Positions 25,288 through 35,003 of a stretch of DNA of 64,000 nt are shown here, piece by piece. The stretch comes from Novosphingobium sp. (lineage in GTDB: Bacteria > Pseudomonadota > Alphaproteobacteria > Sphingomonadales > Sphingomonadaceae), in NCBI RefSeq assembly GCF_039595395.1, contig NZ_JBCNLP010000001.1:248001-312000 (forward strand), given 5' to 3'. The notes beneath the pieces are model-generated. The model ran no database searches, was not told the DNA's origin, and was given only the letters and a program-made list of their open reading frames with translations. How positions within the stretch are numbered: position 1 is the first letter of the stretch; each line of letters begins with the position of its first letter. Both the position numbers and the translations under genes were made by a program.

Positions 25288-26493
25288 TCAAGGTTTCGTG
25301 GGCGGTGTGGTGGCCGCCTTCGGATTCCCCCCCGTTTGATTCTTGTCCGGAGCATGACGCCATCCGGTGATGATCTGTTCGCCCGGCTGCAGGCCGGTGG
25401 CGATGACTTCGGTATGCTGGCCGTCAGAGACCCCAACGGCCACCGGCACCTGCCGGGGCTGCTGATGCTGCGCCAGCACATAGACGCTGCCGCCCGGACG
25501 CTTGCCCTCGGGCGCGAAGGTCAGCGCCGCATTGGGCACGAGCAGCACACCCTGCCGCGCGGGCAGGTCGATGTCCACCGTGACCGGCATGCCGGGCTTG
25601 AGCGGCGCGCCGGGCGCATCCAGCGTGAAGACGGCAAACTGCCGCCCGTCGCCGGGACCCGGATCGAGCCGGTCGAGCGTGGCATTGCGCGGCCCGTCGC
25701 TGAGCGCCGGGGCCAGCACGCGGGCATGGGCATGGATGGCGAGGCGCTGGGCCTGCGCCGCATCGAGCGATACGGCAACCATCAGCCTGTCGATGCTGGG
25801 CGCCAGCGTGAAGAGCGGCGCGCCGGCCTGCACACCTTGTCCGGGCGCGACCAGGCGGGCGACCACGACACCGGCGGCCGGCGCGGAGATCGCGCTGCCC
25901 GCCAGCTTGGCCTGAGACGCCTTGACCTTGGCCTGAGCGGCGGACAGCGCGGCCTGCGCGCTGGAGGCCGCGATGCTGGCGCGGCCGACATTGGCGCGGG
26001 CGCCTTCCATCTCGTTGAGCGAGGGGACGCGGCCCTGCGACTTGCGCCACACGCTGTCATAGCGGGCCAGCTTGATCTGGGCCTCGCTCAGCGACAGCTT
26101 GGCGCGGTCGACATCGCCCTGCGCCTGCATCTGCTGCGCCTGAGCCGCGGTCTGCTCGGCCAGCAGCGAGGCATTGTCCATGGTGACCAGCAACTGCCCG
26201 GCATTGACCGGGCCCTGCGCCGGGCCGGGCAGGCTCTGCACCGCGCCATCGCCGGTGGCGGTGACGGTCACCTCACCCACGGCATGCAGCGTGCCCTCGC
26301 CCGAGATCACCGGCGTGATGTCGCCGCGCTCGACCGGAGCGGTGTAATAGGCCAGATCGGGCCCGTTGACGAAGCGCCCCAGCAGCACGAAGGCCACCGC
26401 CAGCGCCACGACGATCACGCCGACACTGAGCCAGTGATACAGCTCGCGATGGGGGCGGGCCCCCAGAAAGGCGTCGAGTTCAGGGTTGGCCAC
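25288..26493 (-). CDS. HlyD/MacA-type periplasmic adaptor (membrane fusion protein)
   Basis: The 401-residue protein has one N-terminal membrane helix (about 20-42), a lipoyl half-motif, a long Ala/Gln-rich coiled-coil hairpin (about 110-205), the second lipoyl half (SAPAAGVVVARLVAPGQGV near 215) and beta-barrel and membrane-proximal domains, then a Pro/Thr-rich tail. It should link an inner-membrane transporter to an outer-membrane channel. No ABC or RND pump gene lies nearby; its partners here are the outer-membrane factor upstream (overlap 14 bp) and opgG/opgH downstream (24 bp). Confidence 0.87.
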   Translation of the reverse strand: MANPELDAFLGARPHRELYHWLSVGVIVVALAVAFVLLGRFVNGPDLAYYTAPVERGDITPVISGEGTLHAVGEVTVTATGDGAVQSLPGPAQGPVNAGQLLVTMDNASLLAEQTAAQAQQMQAQGDVDRAKLSLSEAQIKLARYDSVWRKSQGRVPSLNEMEGARANVGRASIAASSAQAALSAAQAKVKASQAKLAGSAISAPAAGVVVARLVAPGQGVQAGAPLFTLAPSIDRLMVAVSLDAAQAQRLAIHAHARVLAPALSDGPRNATLDRLDPGPGDGRQFAVFTLDAPGAPLKPGMPVTVDIDLPARQGVLLVPNAALTFAPEGKRPGGSVYVLAQHQQPRQVPVAVGVSDGQHTEVIATGLQPGEQIITGWRHAPDKNQTGGNPKAATTPPTKP

Positions 26494-27760
26494 AGACGGT
26501 CACACCATCGGTTGGCGCCGGGGCCAGATCGGCATCGTGCCAGCCCAGACCCTGTGCGGACCACAGGCGGATGGCAGCGGCGGCGGCGGCGGCGCGGGCA
26601 TCGATCTGCCCTTCCTGCGCGGCCAGCACGGCGGCTTCGGCGACATAGAGCATCGAGAAGGTCTCCGTTCCGCCGCGATAGGCGAGGCGCGCATCGGTGA
26701 CCGTGCGGGTGGCGGTCGCCTCGGCGCGCGCCAGCGGGGCGAGGCGCAAGGTGATGGTGCCCAGCGCGGCGCTGGCCTCGCTGATCTCGGCATCGGCACG
26801 GATCTGCGCGGCGCGCCAGGCGCCAACGGCATCCTGAGCGCGCGCGTCAGCCGTGGGGCCGACGGGCTTCTTGCCGCCGGGCTTGACCGGATCGGCGGGT
26901 TTGGGCGTGGCGGCGGCAAGAGGGGCGGTCGGTGTGCCTTCGGGCGGCGTGCCTTCGGGGGCATGGGCGACGGCATCGATGGCGTTTTGATCGACCTTGT
27001 GCCGGGTCAGCTCGCCGGTCAGCTTCAGTTCCAGCGCGCGTAGATCGGCGCGGTGGCTGCGATCATTGGCGGGCTTGGCGGTGAAGGTGGGCAGATGACC
27101 CTCGTTGCCCAATTGCTTGCGCAGATCCTCGGGCAGCATGTGGGCGAGTTTGGCCAGCGCGGCGACGCTGTCGTTCAGGCGGTTGCGCGCGGCCTCCACC
27201 GAGGCGGAATCCAGCCCGGTCATCACATCGGCCATATCGCCGTCCATCGCCGGGACCAGCCCGGCTTCCTTGCGGAAATGGGCGATCTCGCCATTGTCGC
27301 GCAGCGGATCGGTGGCCTTGACCCGCACCGCGAGCCGTTCCTGCCAGCGCCGCGCCTCGACATAGGCCAGCGCGATCCGCTCGGCCAAGGCGTTGCGGGC
27401 ATCGGCATAGCCATAGGCGCGGGCGCGATGCGCGGTCTCGTCCTCGCCCTGCGCGATCAGCCGCGAGAGGCGGTGGCGCAGGCCGGGCGGATGGGCTTTC
27501 TCGTCGCTCTTCGACAGATCGAAGGCCTGGCAGATCAGCACGGGATCATGCGCCAGACCCTGCTCGATCAGCTGGGCCAGCAGCGGGTCGCCCGCGTCCT
27601 TCCACCAGGGGAGGACATCGTCGGGCGTGGAGGGGGCGGTTTCGGACACCAGCCGCAGCGGCGGGCCCGAGACCGGGCCGCTCATGCAGCCCGCACAGGC
27701 CAGAGCCAGCGTCAGGACCGCGAGGCGCGCCCGTTCCATGGGGGGAAAGGTTGTCGTCAC
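26480..27760 (-). CDS. TolC-like outer-membrane efflux lipoprotein with a proline-rich insert
   Basis: The likely start is the GTG at 27760, which follows AGAGG; an ATG at 27739 lacks a binding site, and the frame is open to 27790. The protein (426 residues) has a lipoprotein-type signal (LALACAGC), then helices typical of the outer-membrane factor family (PWWKDAGDPLLAQLIEQGL near 55, a usual OMF opening). In the second half a Pro/Thr/Ala-rich stretch (about 270-315; APEGTPPEGTPTAPL) interrupts the coiled-coil region, and the family's second conserved repeat is weak. It may be a divergent or partly decayed channel. It heads the putative operon with the HlyD adaptor, opgG and opgH. Confidence 0.72.
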   Translation of the reverse strand: MTTTFPPMERARLAVLTLALACAGCMSGPVSGPPLRLVSETAPSTPDDVLPWWKDAGDPLLAQLIEQGLAHDPVLICQAFDLSKSDEKAHPPGLRHRLSRLIAQGEDETAHRARAYGYADARNALAERIALAYVEARRWQERLAVRVKATDPLRDNGEIAHFRKEAGLVPAMDGDMADVMTGLDSASVEAARNRLNDSVAALAKLAHMLPEDLRKQLGNEGHLPTFTAKPANDRSHRADLRALELKLTGELTRHKVDQNAIDAVAHAPEGTPPEGTPTAPLAAATPKPADPVKPGGKKPVGPTADARAQDAVGAWRAAQIRADAEISEASAALGTITLRLAPLARAEATATRTVTDARLAYRGGTETFSMLYVAEAAVLAAQEGQIDARAAAAAAAIRLWSAQGLGWHDADLAPAPTDGVTVCGQP

Positions 27761-27965
27761 GCGGCCTCTGCTAGCAAAATATCCCACCAAGGCAATCGCA
27801 TCGCGTCATAATGCCGCAGTTGCGAGATGGTTGGCCTCGATGATGAGGGGGGCGAGGGCGTGGTGACTCTTGGATTGGTGATGCTGCGCTGCCGCGATGA
27901 AGCGGGAAGGAAACAGGATGGGCAGCGACATCAACAAACCTTTCCGCCGCCCAAATGCGGCCTTC

Positions 27966-28346
27966 TCAATGCAGCGTGGGGCTCGGCTTCCGGCTGCGGA
28001 ACGCGCTGTAAAGCACGCGAACCGCAACCAGAGCCACCATCACGCCCAGCGTATCGGCGGCCCAGTCCGTCCAGTCGCAATCGCGCTGAAGGCCGGGGGA
28101 ACCCTGAACCACCTCAATCATAGCGCCCAGAAACGACAATCGTTCCAGCACCAGCCACGAAGGCATGCGCGGAAAGCCCAATCGGGCGGCAAAAGCCAGC
28201 GCGCCAAAGGCGGTAAAATGCTCGATCTTGTCGCCATAGGGCAGATTGTCGAGCGCGACATGCGGCGGCGTGGGGATCAGGGTGAGGTAAAGCACCGCAG
28301 CCAGCAGCAGGAGGAACGCGCCACGCGAGGGTTTGTCGATCGTCAT
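27966..28346 (-). CDS. VanZ-like small membrane protein
   Basis: From the ATG at 28346 the protein is 126 residues with about four hydrophobic helices. It carries the VanZ-family pattern GDKIEHFTAFGALAF near residue 38 and the paired acidic segment DCDWTDWAADTLGV near 92. VanZ-like proteins are named after a teicoplanin resistance gene, but most have no known role. The frame remains open about 220 bp further upstream, but that part is Arg-rich and lies across a terminator. The roughly 200-bp gap between this gene and the efflux lipoprotein shows no convincing gene. Confidence 0.75.
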   Translation of the reverse strand: MTIDKPSRGAFLLLLAAVLYLTLIPTPPHVALDNLPYGDKIEHFTAFGALAFAARLGFPRMPSWLVLERLSFLGAMIEVVQGSPGLQRDCDWTDWAADTLGVMVALVAVRVLYSAFRSRKPSPTLH

Positions 28347-28433
28347 GAAACACCGGCAGGAGGTCAGCTTGGCGCCTGATGGACGAATTCGGCGCAAGCG
28401 CCAAGCAGCTTCTTCGCACAAGCGGCATGGAAA

Positions 28434-28459
28434 GGGGGCGGCACCTGTATGCCGCCCCC
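28434..28459 (-). terminator. Terminator hairpin downstream of the glycine-zipper gene
   Basis: A perfect 10-bp stem (GGGGGCGGCA / TGCCGCCCCC) with a 6-nt loop; read on the minus strand it is followed by TTT. It begins 24 nt after the stop of the gene at 28484. Confidence 0.6.
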
Positions 28460-28483
28460 TCCCGATGTCAGGTTGCCTTCGGC

Positions 28484-29389
28484 TTAGCGGCGCCAGCCGC
28501 CATGCCAGCCGCCGCCGTGCCAGCCCGGACGGCCGCGCCAGCCCGGACCGCCGTAACGGGGGCCCCACCAGGTGTGGTAATAGAACTCATGATAGGGATA
28601 GGGGCGATAGACCCAGCTGTTGTCGATAAAGACCCAGGGGCGATACCAGTCCGGCGCGGCATAGTAATAGCCGGCAGGCTGATAGCTCCATGCGGGGGCG
28701 CCGCCGCGCGTCACATAGCCGGGAGGGCAACCGGGGCTGGTGGCGCCGCCGGTGGAACTGGCCACCGCCGCGCCGCCGATCGCACCCACCGCCGCGCCGG
28801 CGAAGACGCCCGCGCCGCGATCATGCCGTCCGCCCAGCGCGCCGCCGATGATGGCGCCCAGAATGCCGCCGACCGCCGCACCGCCGGCGACATTGCCGCG
28901 CGACTTGATGCAGTTGTCACGCGCCCACATCTCGGCGTTCTGGGCATAGCGCTGGTCCGCCATCTGCTGCGCGGCCAGATCGCCGGGCGCGGCATAGCCG
29001 GGAGGGGGCGGAGGCGGGCGGGTGCCGTCATAGCCATTGGGGGCAACAGGCTCGGGCGGCGCGTTCTGGTAGTCGCCACCCTGCGGATACTGGCCCTGCT
29101 GGTACTGGCCGTTGTCGCCGCCGTTGGGATATTGCCCATTGCCGGGATACTGGCCGTTGCTGGGGTATTGGCCATTGTTCGGGTACTGGCCATTGTTGGG
29201 ATATTGGCCGCCATATTGCCCATTGGGGTACTGCCCCGAGGGATATTGCGACTGGTTGGGGTAGCCGTAGGTGTCGGTCTGGGCAGAGGCAAAGCCGGCG
29301 GCCAGCGGTCCCACCGCCATCGCCAGCGCCCCGCCGGTCAGCACGATCTTCTGCATGCTCTTGAGCTTTGCGCGTGATGAAGGGGTCAT
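28484..29389 (-). CDS. Secreted repeat-rich protein with glycine zipper (function unknown)
   Basis: The 301-residue protein starts at the ATG at 29389 after GGAGAG and has a signal peptide ending near FASAQ (about residue 37). Three regions follow. Residues about 38-105 are Tyr/Gln/Pro-rich with at least nine nearly identical units of the form (N)GQYP. A Pro-rich linker leads to a glycine zipper (about 170-220; GGILGAIIGGALGG) that can insert into or span a membrane. The C-terminus (about 230-301) is very rich in Tyr, Trp, Gly and His (GWRGRPGWHGG). The layout recalls surface or envelope stress proteins, but I do not recognise the family. The short repeats make copy number likely to vary. Confidence 0.75.
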   Translation of the reverse strand: MTPSSRAKLKSMQKIVLTGGALAMAVGPLAAGFASAQTDTYGYPNQSQYPSGQYPNGQYGGQYPNNGQYPNNGQYPSNGQYPGNGQYPNGGDNGQYQQGQYPQGGDYQNAPPEPVAPNGYDGTRPPPPPPGYAAPGDLAAQQMADQRYAQNAEMWARDNCIKSRGNVAGGAAVGGILGAIIGGALGGRHDRGAGVFAGAAVGAIGGAAVASSTGGATSPGCPPGYVTRGGAPAWSYQPAGYYYAAPDWYRPWVFIDNSWVYRPYPYHEFYYHTWWGPRYGGPGWRGRPGWHGGGWHGGWRR

Positions 29390-29988
29390 GGGACAACTCT
29401 CCAAAGCCTGTAGGGACAAAACGGTTCTACAGGGTCGATGTTTCTATCGTGCTCTTATGGGCCTTATATGCTGAACGCAGTCTGACCCCGATGTTGCGGG
29501 TTTTGCAGTGAGATTTTTTATTGTGAAGGGCCTGCCACGGCGGCGCGAGGCGGGCAAGTTAACTTGCGTGAGGCAGGGGCCGGTTGGTTCTGGTGAATCG
29601 GTTGGTTTTGGGAAGTGAGGGTGGAAATTGATCCAAACGGGTGTAATTTTTATATTCTTGACGCCTAAATGGTTTTATCTGCTGGCGTGATTCTAGAGGG
29701 CCTGCCGCAATTTTGGTTCCGAAGATTGCGTACAAATTCCAAATGGGATTTTATGGCTATGCGCGCTTTGCAAGCATAGCTATGCAAAACGTCTTTTTCA
29801 GCGCTGAGATGAGCAAATTTTGCGGTGTTTTCTAGGCCTTGGCGGGAACCATGCATTTTCTGCAACAGTGAACACGGCAATCACAATTGAGCCAAAGAAC
29901 GCGTTTCCTTATGCTGCGATGCAACAGATAAGGATGCTGAAGGCAATCTCACCTTCGAAGCAGGCCTTCGATCTAAAGGGAAATTGCC
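29390..29988. other. 599-bp AT-rich intergenic region
   Basis: No convincing gene lies here. From about 29500 to 29990 the composition is far richer in A and T than the surrounding coding DNA. It contains two perfect palindromes, GCAAGTTAACTTGC (29554-29567) and GCATAGCTATGC (29774-29785). Both divergent neighbours (the zipper protein and the 96-residue secreted protein) must take their promoters from it. A small RNA is possible but not shown. Confidence 0.6.
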
Positions 29989-30279
29989 ATGTTCAAGACT
30001 GTTTTTGCCGCTGCCGCTCTTTTCGCCCTGCCCGCCGTTGCCTCGGCTGAAGCTGCCCCCAAGCAGACCTTCTCGTATGACGGCGTGGACTATGCCTACA
30101 CCGTCGAAACCAAGGGCGACGTCCGCATCCTGAAGGGCACCGCCGACAAGGGTTCGGTCCCCTTCGAACTGCGCGTTGCCAAGGGCGGCGTGTCGGGCTT
30201 CATCGACAACGCTCCGGTCTCGTTCTCGCTGCGCGACGTGCAGCCGCTGAACGCCAAGCTGCTGGTCGCTGCCCGCTAA
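29989..30279 (+). CDS. Small secreted protein of unknown function (96 residues)
   Basis: A clean ribosome binding site (AAAGGGA) precedes the ATG. The protein has a signal peptide ending near VASAEA (about residue 22) and a mature part of about 75 residues predicted to be beta-rich (FSYDGVDYAYTVETKGDVRILKG). Codon use is strongly biased to C-ending codons, as in highly expressed genes. An excellent intrinsic terminator follows. Size, export and apparent strong expression fit an abundant periplasmic or envelope protein. I do not recognise the family. Confidence 0.8.
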   Translation: MFKTVFAAAALFALPAVASAEAAPKQTFSYDGVDYAYTVETKGDVRILKGTADKGSVPFELRVAKGGVSGFIDNAPVSFSLRDVQPLNAKLLVAAR

Positions 30280-30307
30280 GGCGAGGCGCTTCCAACCGAG
30301 CGTTTGA

Positions 30308-30345
30308 AAAGGCCGGATGGGGTTATCCCATCCGGCCTTTTTCTT
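30308..30345 (+). terminator. Strong intrinsic terminator
   Basis: A perfect 14-bp stem (AAAGGCCGGATGGG / CCCATCCGGCCTTT) with a 5-nt GTTAT loop is followed by TTCTTT. The A run before the stem makes it usable from the opposite strand too. It ends the 96-residue protein gene. Confidence 0.92.
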
Positions 30346-30372
30346 TGAGTTCAGAAATTATGCCTCCGGCGG

Positions 30373-30421
30373 GCAAAGGGCCATCGCCCTTTGCAATCCC
30401 TTTAATGTCTGCGTTGGGCTT
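30373..30421. repeat. R1 half-element 3a (reverse orientation, right end only)
   Basis: The hairpin GCAAAGGGC-CATC-GCCCTTTGC (30373-30394) followed by CCCTTTAATGTCTGCGTT matches the start of a reverse R1 element, with GCGAGGGC replaced by GCAAAGGGC on both arms. It lies about 50 nt after the thioesterase stop. The matching other half is at 30941-31015. Confidence 0.75.
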
Positions 30422-30444
30422 AATGGGTTTTGACTGCTGCTGCG

Positions 30445-30894
30445 TCAGCCTTGCTGCAGGAAGGCCACGAAGCGTCCGCTCAGGCGCCCCACCACCGCGC
30501 CCTCGAACAGCAGGTCCGAGCGGACCTCGATGCGCGCGACTTTCCGGCGCCGCAAAGTCTTCAGGAACATCGGCCAACCCGCCGGATCACTCAGCGAAGA
30601 GGCAGCGGCAAAGGCGCCCGTGATCGGCCGGTCATAGTCCATCTGGTTGGACTGGATGACGACTTCGCAACGCAGCCCTTCTTCAAGCAGCCGCAGATGC
30701 ACCAGCGACCATGCGGCAAGGATGCCCAGGGTCGAGATGCTGCCGCCAAAGGCCGTTCTCTTGTGATTGATGTTCGGTTCCAGTGGCGCGGAAAGCACCA
30801 CCGAGTCCGCCCCCGCGGCATCCACCGTCACCTGCATCGCGGCGGACAGGGGGATCTGGTGATGCAAATATTGCTCTAGAACAGCGATATCCAT
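30445..30894 (-). CDS. Thioesterase domain protein (YiiD C-terminal type, hotdog fold)
   Basis: From the ATG at 30894 the protein is 149 residues; a GTG at 30912 is an alternative start. It resembles the YiiD C-terminal thioesterase family: N-terminal helix LEQYLHHQIPLSAAMQV, then PNINHKRTAFGGSISTLG with the helix and loop typical of hotdog thioesterases, and a C-terminal beta strand ending SGRFVAF. It probably hydrolyses an acyl-CoA or acyl carrier thioester of unknown chain. It sits alone between the two halves of an R1 element. Confidence 0.78.
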   Translation of the reverse strand: MDIAVLEQYLHHQIPLSAAMQVTVDAAGADSVVLSAPLEPNINHKRTAFGGSISTLGILAAWSLVHLRLLEEGLRCEVVIQSNQMDYDRPITGAFAAASSLSDPAGWPMFLKTLRRRKVARIEVRSDLLFEGAVVGRLSGRFVAFLQQG

Positions 30895-30940
30895 GACGCC
30901 CAAGCTAGGCACGCACTCTGCTCAAATCAACGGAAAGGCA

Positions 30941-31015
30941 AGGCGCAACGATCGGGTACCACCACCCTTGCGCCGGGAGACGTTATGGGAGCGCGAGGGG
31001 GTAACCCCCTCGCAC
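30941..31015. repeat. R1 half-element 3b (reverse orientation, left end)
   Basis: AGGCGCAACGATCGGG, then GACGTTATGGGAGC and the standard hairpin GCGAGGGGG-TAA-CCCCCTCGC (30993-31013), form the far end of a reverse element. The hairpin begins 19 nt past the thiC stop. Copy 4 at 33148-33358 contains the same sequence order. Confidence 0.8.
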
Positions 31016-31032
31016 TTTCCTCTTGAATCGTC

Positions 31033-32914
<1,882 letters not shown>

Positions 32915-33000
32915 GCGCTTTGCCTCTTCCTCAAAGAGCGTGGCGTGAGGAAAAAGGTGCCCGCAGCACGGACTGATCGCACAGATCCGCCGCCGGGTAC

Positions 33001-33087
33001 TCCCTCCCTACGCCCGCATTAACGGGGTCAGGTTCAGCGGGTCGTGGGGCGCAAAGCCCACCTCTCAGCCCATGCGGGCTCCCCGGG
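33001..33087 (-). ncRNA. TPP riboswitch (THI element) upstream of thiC
   Basis: Read on the minus strand, the conserved blocks appear in order: GGGGAGCC, CTGAGAGGTGGGC (pyrimidine sensor helix), ACGACCCGCTGAACCTGA and GCGTAGGGAGGG. These are the hallmark segments of the thiamine pyrophosphate aptamer. It lies 86 nt before the thiC start and should repress thiC when TPP is abundant, probably by hiding the ribosome binding site. Confidence 0.95.
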
Positions 33088-33147
33088 GAAACTGCTGGCA
33101 GGTTAGGCGGGAGAGGAAGGAATGTCCAGAAGGGGGATAAGGAGAAG

Positions 33148-33358
33148 ATGCGAGGGCCATCGCCCTCGCGCTCCCTTTAATGTCTGCGTTGCGCCAAGGG
33201 TTCGGCCTTGCGCCCAGCTTGCCGCGCCGCAGGCAGAAGATCCTGAAGCCTGCGGCGCTTTAGGTGGAGCAGGTGGATAGACCGGGCGCAACGATCGGGC
33301 GCCACTGCCGCTTCGTCGGAAGACGTCATGGGAGCGCGAGGGGGTAACCCCCTCGCAT
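33148..33358. repeat. R1 element copy 4 (reverse, full)
   Basis: It begins with GCGAGGGC-CATC-GCCCTCGC (33150-33169) and ends with GCGAGGGGG-TAA-CCCCCTCGC (33336-33356). The inner arms GCCGCAGGC / GCCTGCGGC and the GCGCAACGATCGGG segment are present. The last hairpin lies 19 nt past the stop of the gene at 33376; the other end is about 60 nt upstream of the TPP riboswitch, so it fills most of the 461-bp gap with it. Confidence 0.9.
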
Positions 33359-33375
33359 CTTTCTTCCTTAACCCC

Positions 33376-34803
33376 CTACAACCCCTTCCTTCCAAACCCC
33401 CCCGGCCGCCGCAAAGGCGCCGCCATCGCAGGCACCGCCACCGGGCGGGAAGGATAGGGCCGGGCCTCTCCGAACTCCAGCCACAGCGCGGGCAGAGGCT
33501 TGTTCCCGGCATAGGGTCGCTCGGCGCGACTGGTGCCATGCAGGGTGCGGATCGCTCCTCCACCCAGCGTATCGCCGTGGCGCAACACGGGCCCCTGCTT
33601 CAGCAGATGGCGCAGCACAGAGGCCAGCCGCTCGCCGATGGTGTCGGCATCGCCGGGGGCGTTCCAGGCCTCGACCTCGAATCCGGTGAAGGGCATCAGC
33701 CCGGTGGTGGAAAGCGAGACCGCGCCGGGCATGGTGGCATGGAAGGCGGTGCCGATGAACAGCGGCGCGGGGACGTCCCCGGCCTGCAGCGTCTGGGCGA
33801 AGGCGGGCAACTGCTCGGGCGCGAAGAGCATGGCATGCGCCGGATTGGCGAGCCCGGCCAGACGCCCGGCGCCGTGCAGGTCGCGGGCCAGCAGCAGCAG
33901 GGTCAGCCCCATGGCGATGGCGATCTGGCGGGTGTCGTCGGGCCCGGCGGCATGGGTGTCGAGGTCGCAGGAAAGCGTCAGGCAGGCGCTGTGGGCGCGC
34001 AGTTCGGCGGCGGTCTCGGTGTCCTCGGCGAGGCGGGGGTTGCGGCCCAGCGCCAGTTGCAGCCAGTCGGCGGGCAGCGGCGTGCCGCGCATGGCGATGC
34101 CGATGCGGCCGGGGCGGCCGGTCAGCAGGGCGCTGTGGCTGTCGCGCGGGTCGATGCGCCAGTTGCCGGCGGGATCGTGGCTGTGCAGATCATCCTCAAG
34201 CTCGACCCAGTCGGGCGGGGGCGGCATGGCGTTGCCGGAGTCGCCGGGCGCGATCAGCACGGCCAGTGTCGGCAGGCGGTCGAGGCTGGGGCGTTCGGTG
34301 TGAAAGGCCGGGGCGATGGTGCGCGGCGCCACCGGGCTGGGGCGATGAGGCTCGGAGCCGGCGCGTTCCAGCGTGTCTCCGGCGGCGATGCGGCGGGTGA
34401 TCTCCTCCATGCTGACGCCCGCCATCCAGCCGCCATCGGAGGAGAGGCGGCACCAGATGCCGCCGCCGTCCTGACTCATCAGCGCCTGAGCGATCAGCGC
34501 AATCACGAGATCGCCCTCGGCCCGGTTGTCGGTAGTGGGAGGGGAGAGGGTGACATGCTCGGCATGGTGCGGGATGTTGTCGCCCGTCAGCGGCGAATCG
34601 ATCCAGCGCAGCTCGACGAACAGGGGGGCGCCATCGCCGCGCCCGCAGATCAGGTGATGGCCGCGCAAAGGGATGGTGTGGCCGGAGGTGCCGTCGTCAT
34701 CCTCGCCGCAGATCCAGCGATAGAGCGGCAAGGCGTCGGACAGCATGGCGCGCAGGCGTCCGGCGGGCAGGACTCCGGGACGGTGAAAGAGGATGGTTGG
34801 CAT
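33376..34803 (-). CDS. Uncharacterised protein, possible DUF4261 C-terminal domain
   Basis: The 475-residue soluble protein has no signal peptide or membrane helices. The C-terminal third (about 310-450) has the pattern STTGLMPFTGFEVEAW followed by a helix and GPVLRHGDTLGG, which recalls DUF4261 proteins; this is from memory and uncertain. The N-terminal part (LPLYRWICGEDDDG, WCRLSSDGGWMAG) is unfamiliar. Pro/Ala-rich C-terminus. It stands alone between the thiC region and the crt operon and is divergent from crtY with a 200-bp gap. Function unknown. Confidence 0.6.
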   Translation of the reverse strand: MPTILFHRPGVLPAGRLRAMLSDALPLYRWICGEDDDGTSGHTIPLRGHHLICGRGDGAPLFVELRWIDSPLTGDNIPHHAEHVTLSPPTTDNRAEGDLVIALIAQALMSQDGGGIWCRLSSDGGWMAGVSMEEITRRIAAGDTLERAGSEPHRPSPVAPRTIAPAFHTERPSLDRLPTLAVLIAPGDSGNAMPPPPDWVELEDDLHSHDPAGNWRIDPRDSHSALLTGRPGRIGIAMRGTPLPADWLQLALGRNPRLAEDTETAAELRAHSACLTLSCDLDTHAAGPDDTRQIAIAMGLTLLLLARDLHGAGRLAGLANPAHAMLFAPEQLPAFAQTLQAGDVPAPLFIGTAFHATMPGAVSLSTTGLMPFTGFEVEAWNAPGDADTIGERLASVLRHLLKQGPVLRHGDTLGGGAIRTLHGTSRAERPYAGNKPLPALWLEFGEARPYPSRPVAVPAMAAPLRRPGGFGRKGL

Positions 34804-35003
34804 GGCTGTCCCAATCTACGCACAACGACGCAGGGCTTGTTTTACGCCTCCAGACTTTAAGGATTTGCTGCGTTTCGGTGAGGGGCATTGCCCGGTATGG
34901 GCCCGATAGGCTGGCCGCTCATGGCGGCGCTTGCCCCAAATTCCGTATCGCGGATCAATGTCTTGCCGTTGCCGGGGGCGATGTAAAGCCATAGACAGAG
35001 AGA

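Noticed and set aside
27806..28027. A 73-codon minus-strand frame between the VanZ-like and efflux lipoprotein genes.
   Set aside because: It overlaps the VanZ-like gene's 3' end in another frame and has no domain.
29665..29880. A 71-codon minus-strand frame in the AT-rich region.
   Set aside because: No clear start signal and no family; composition differs from real genes here.
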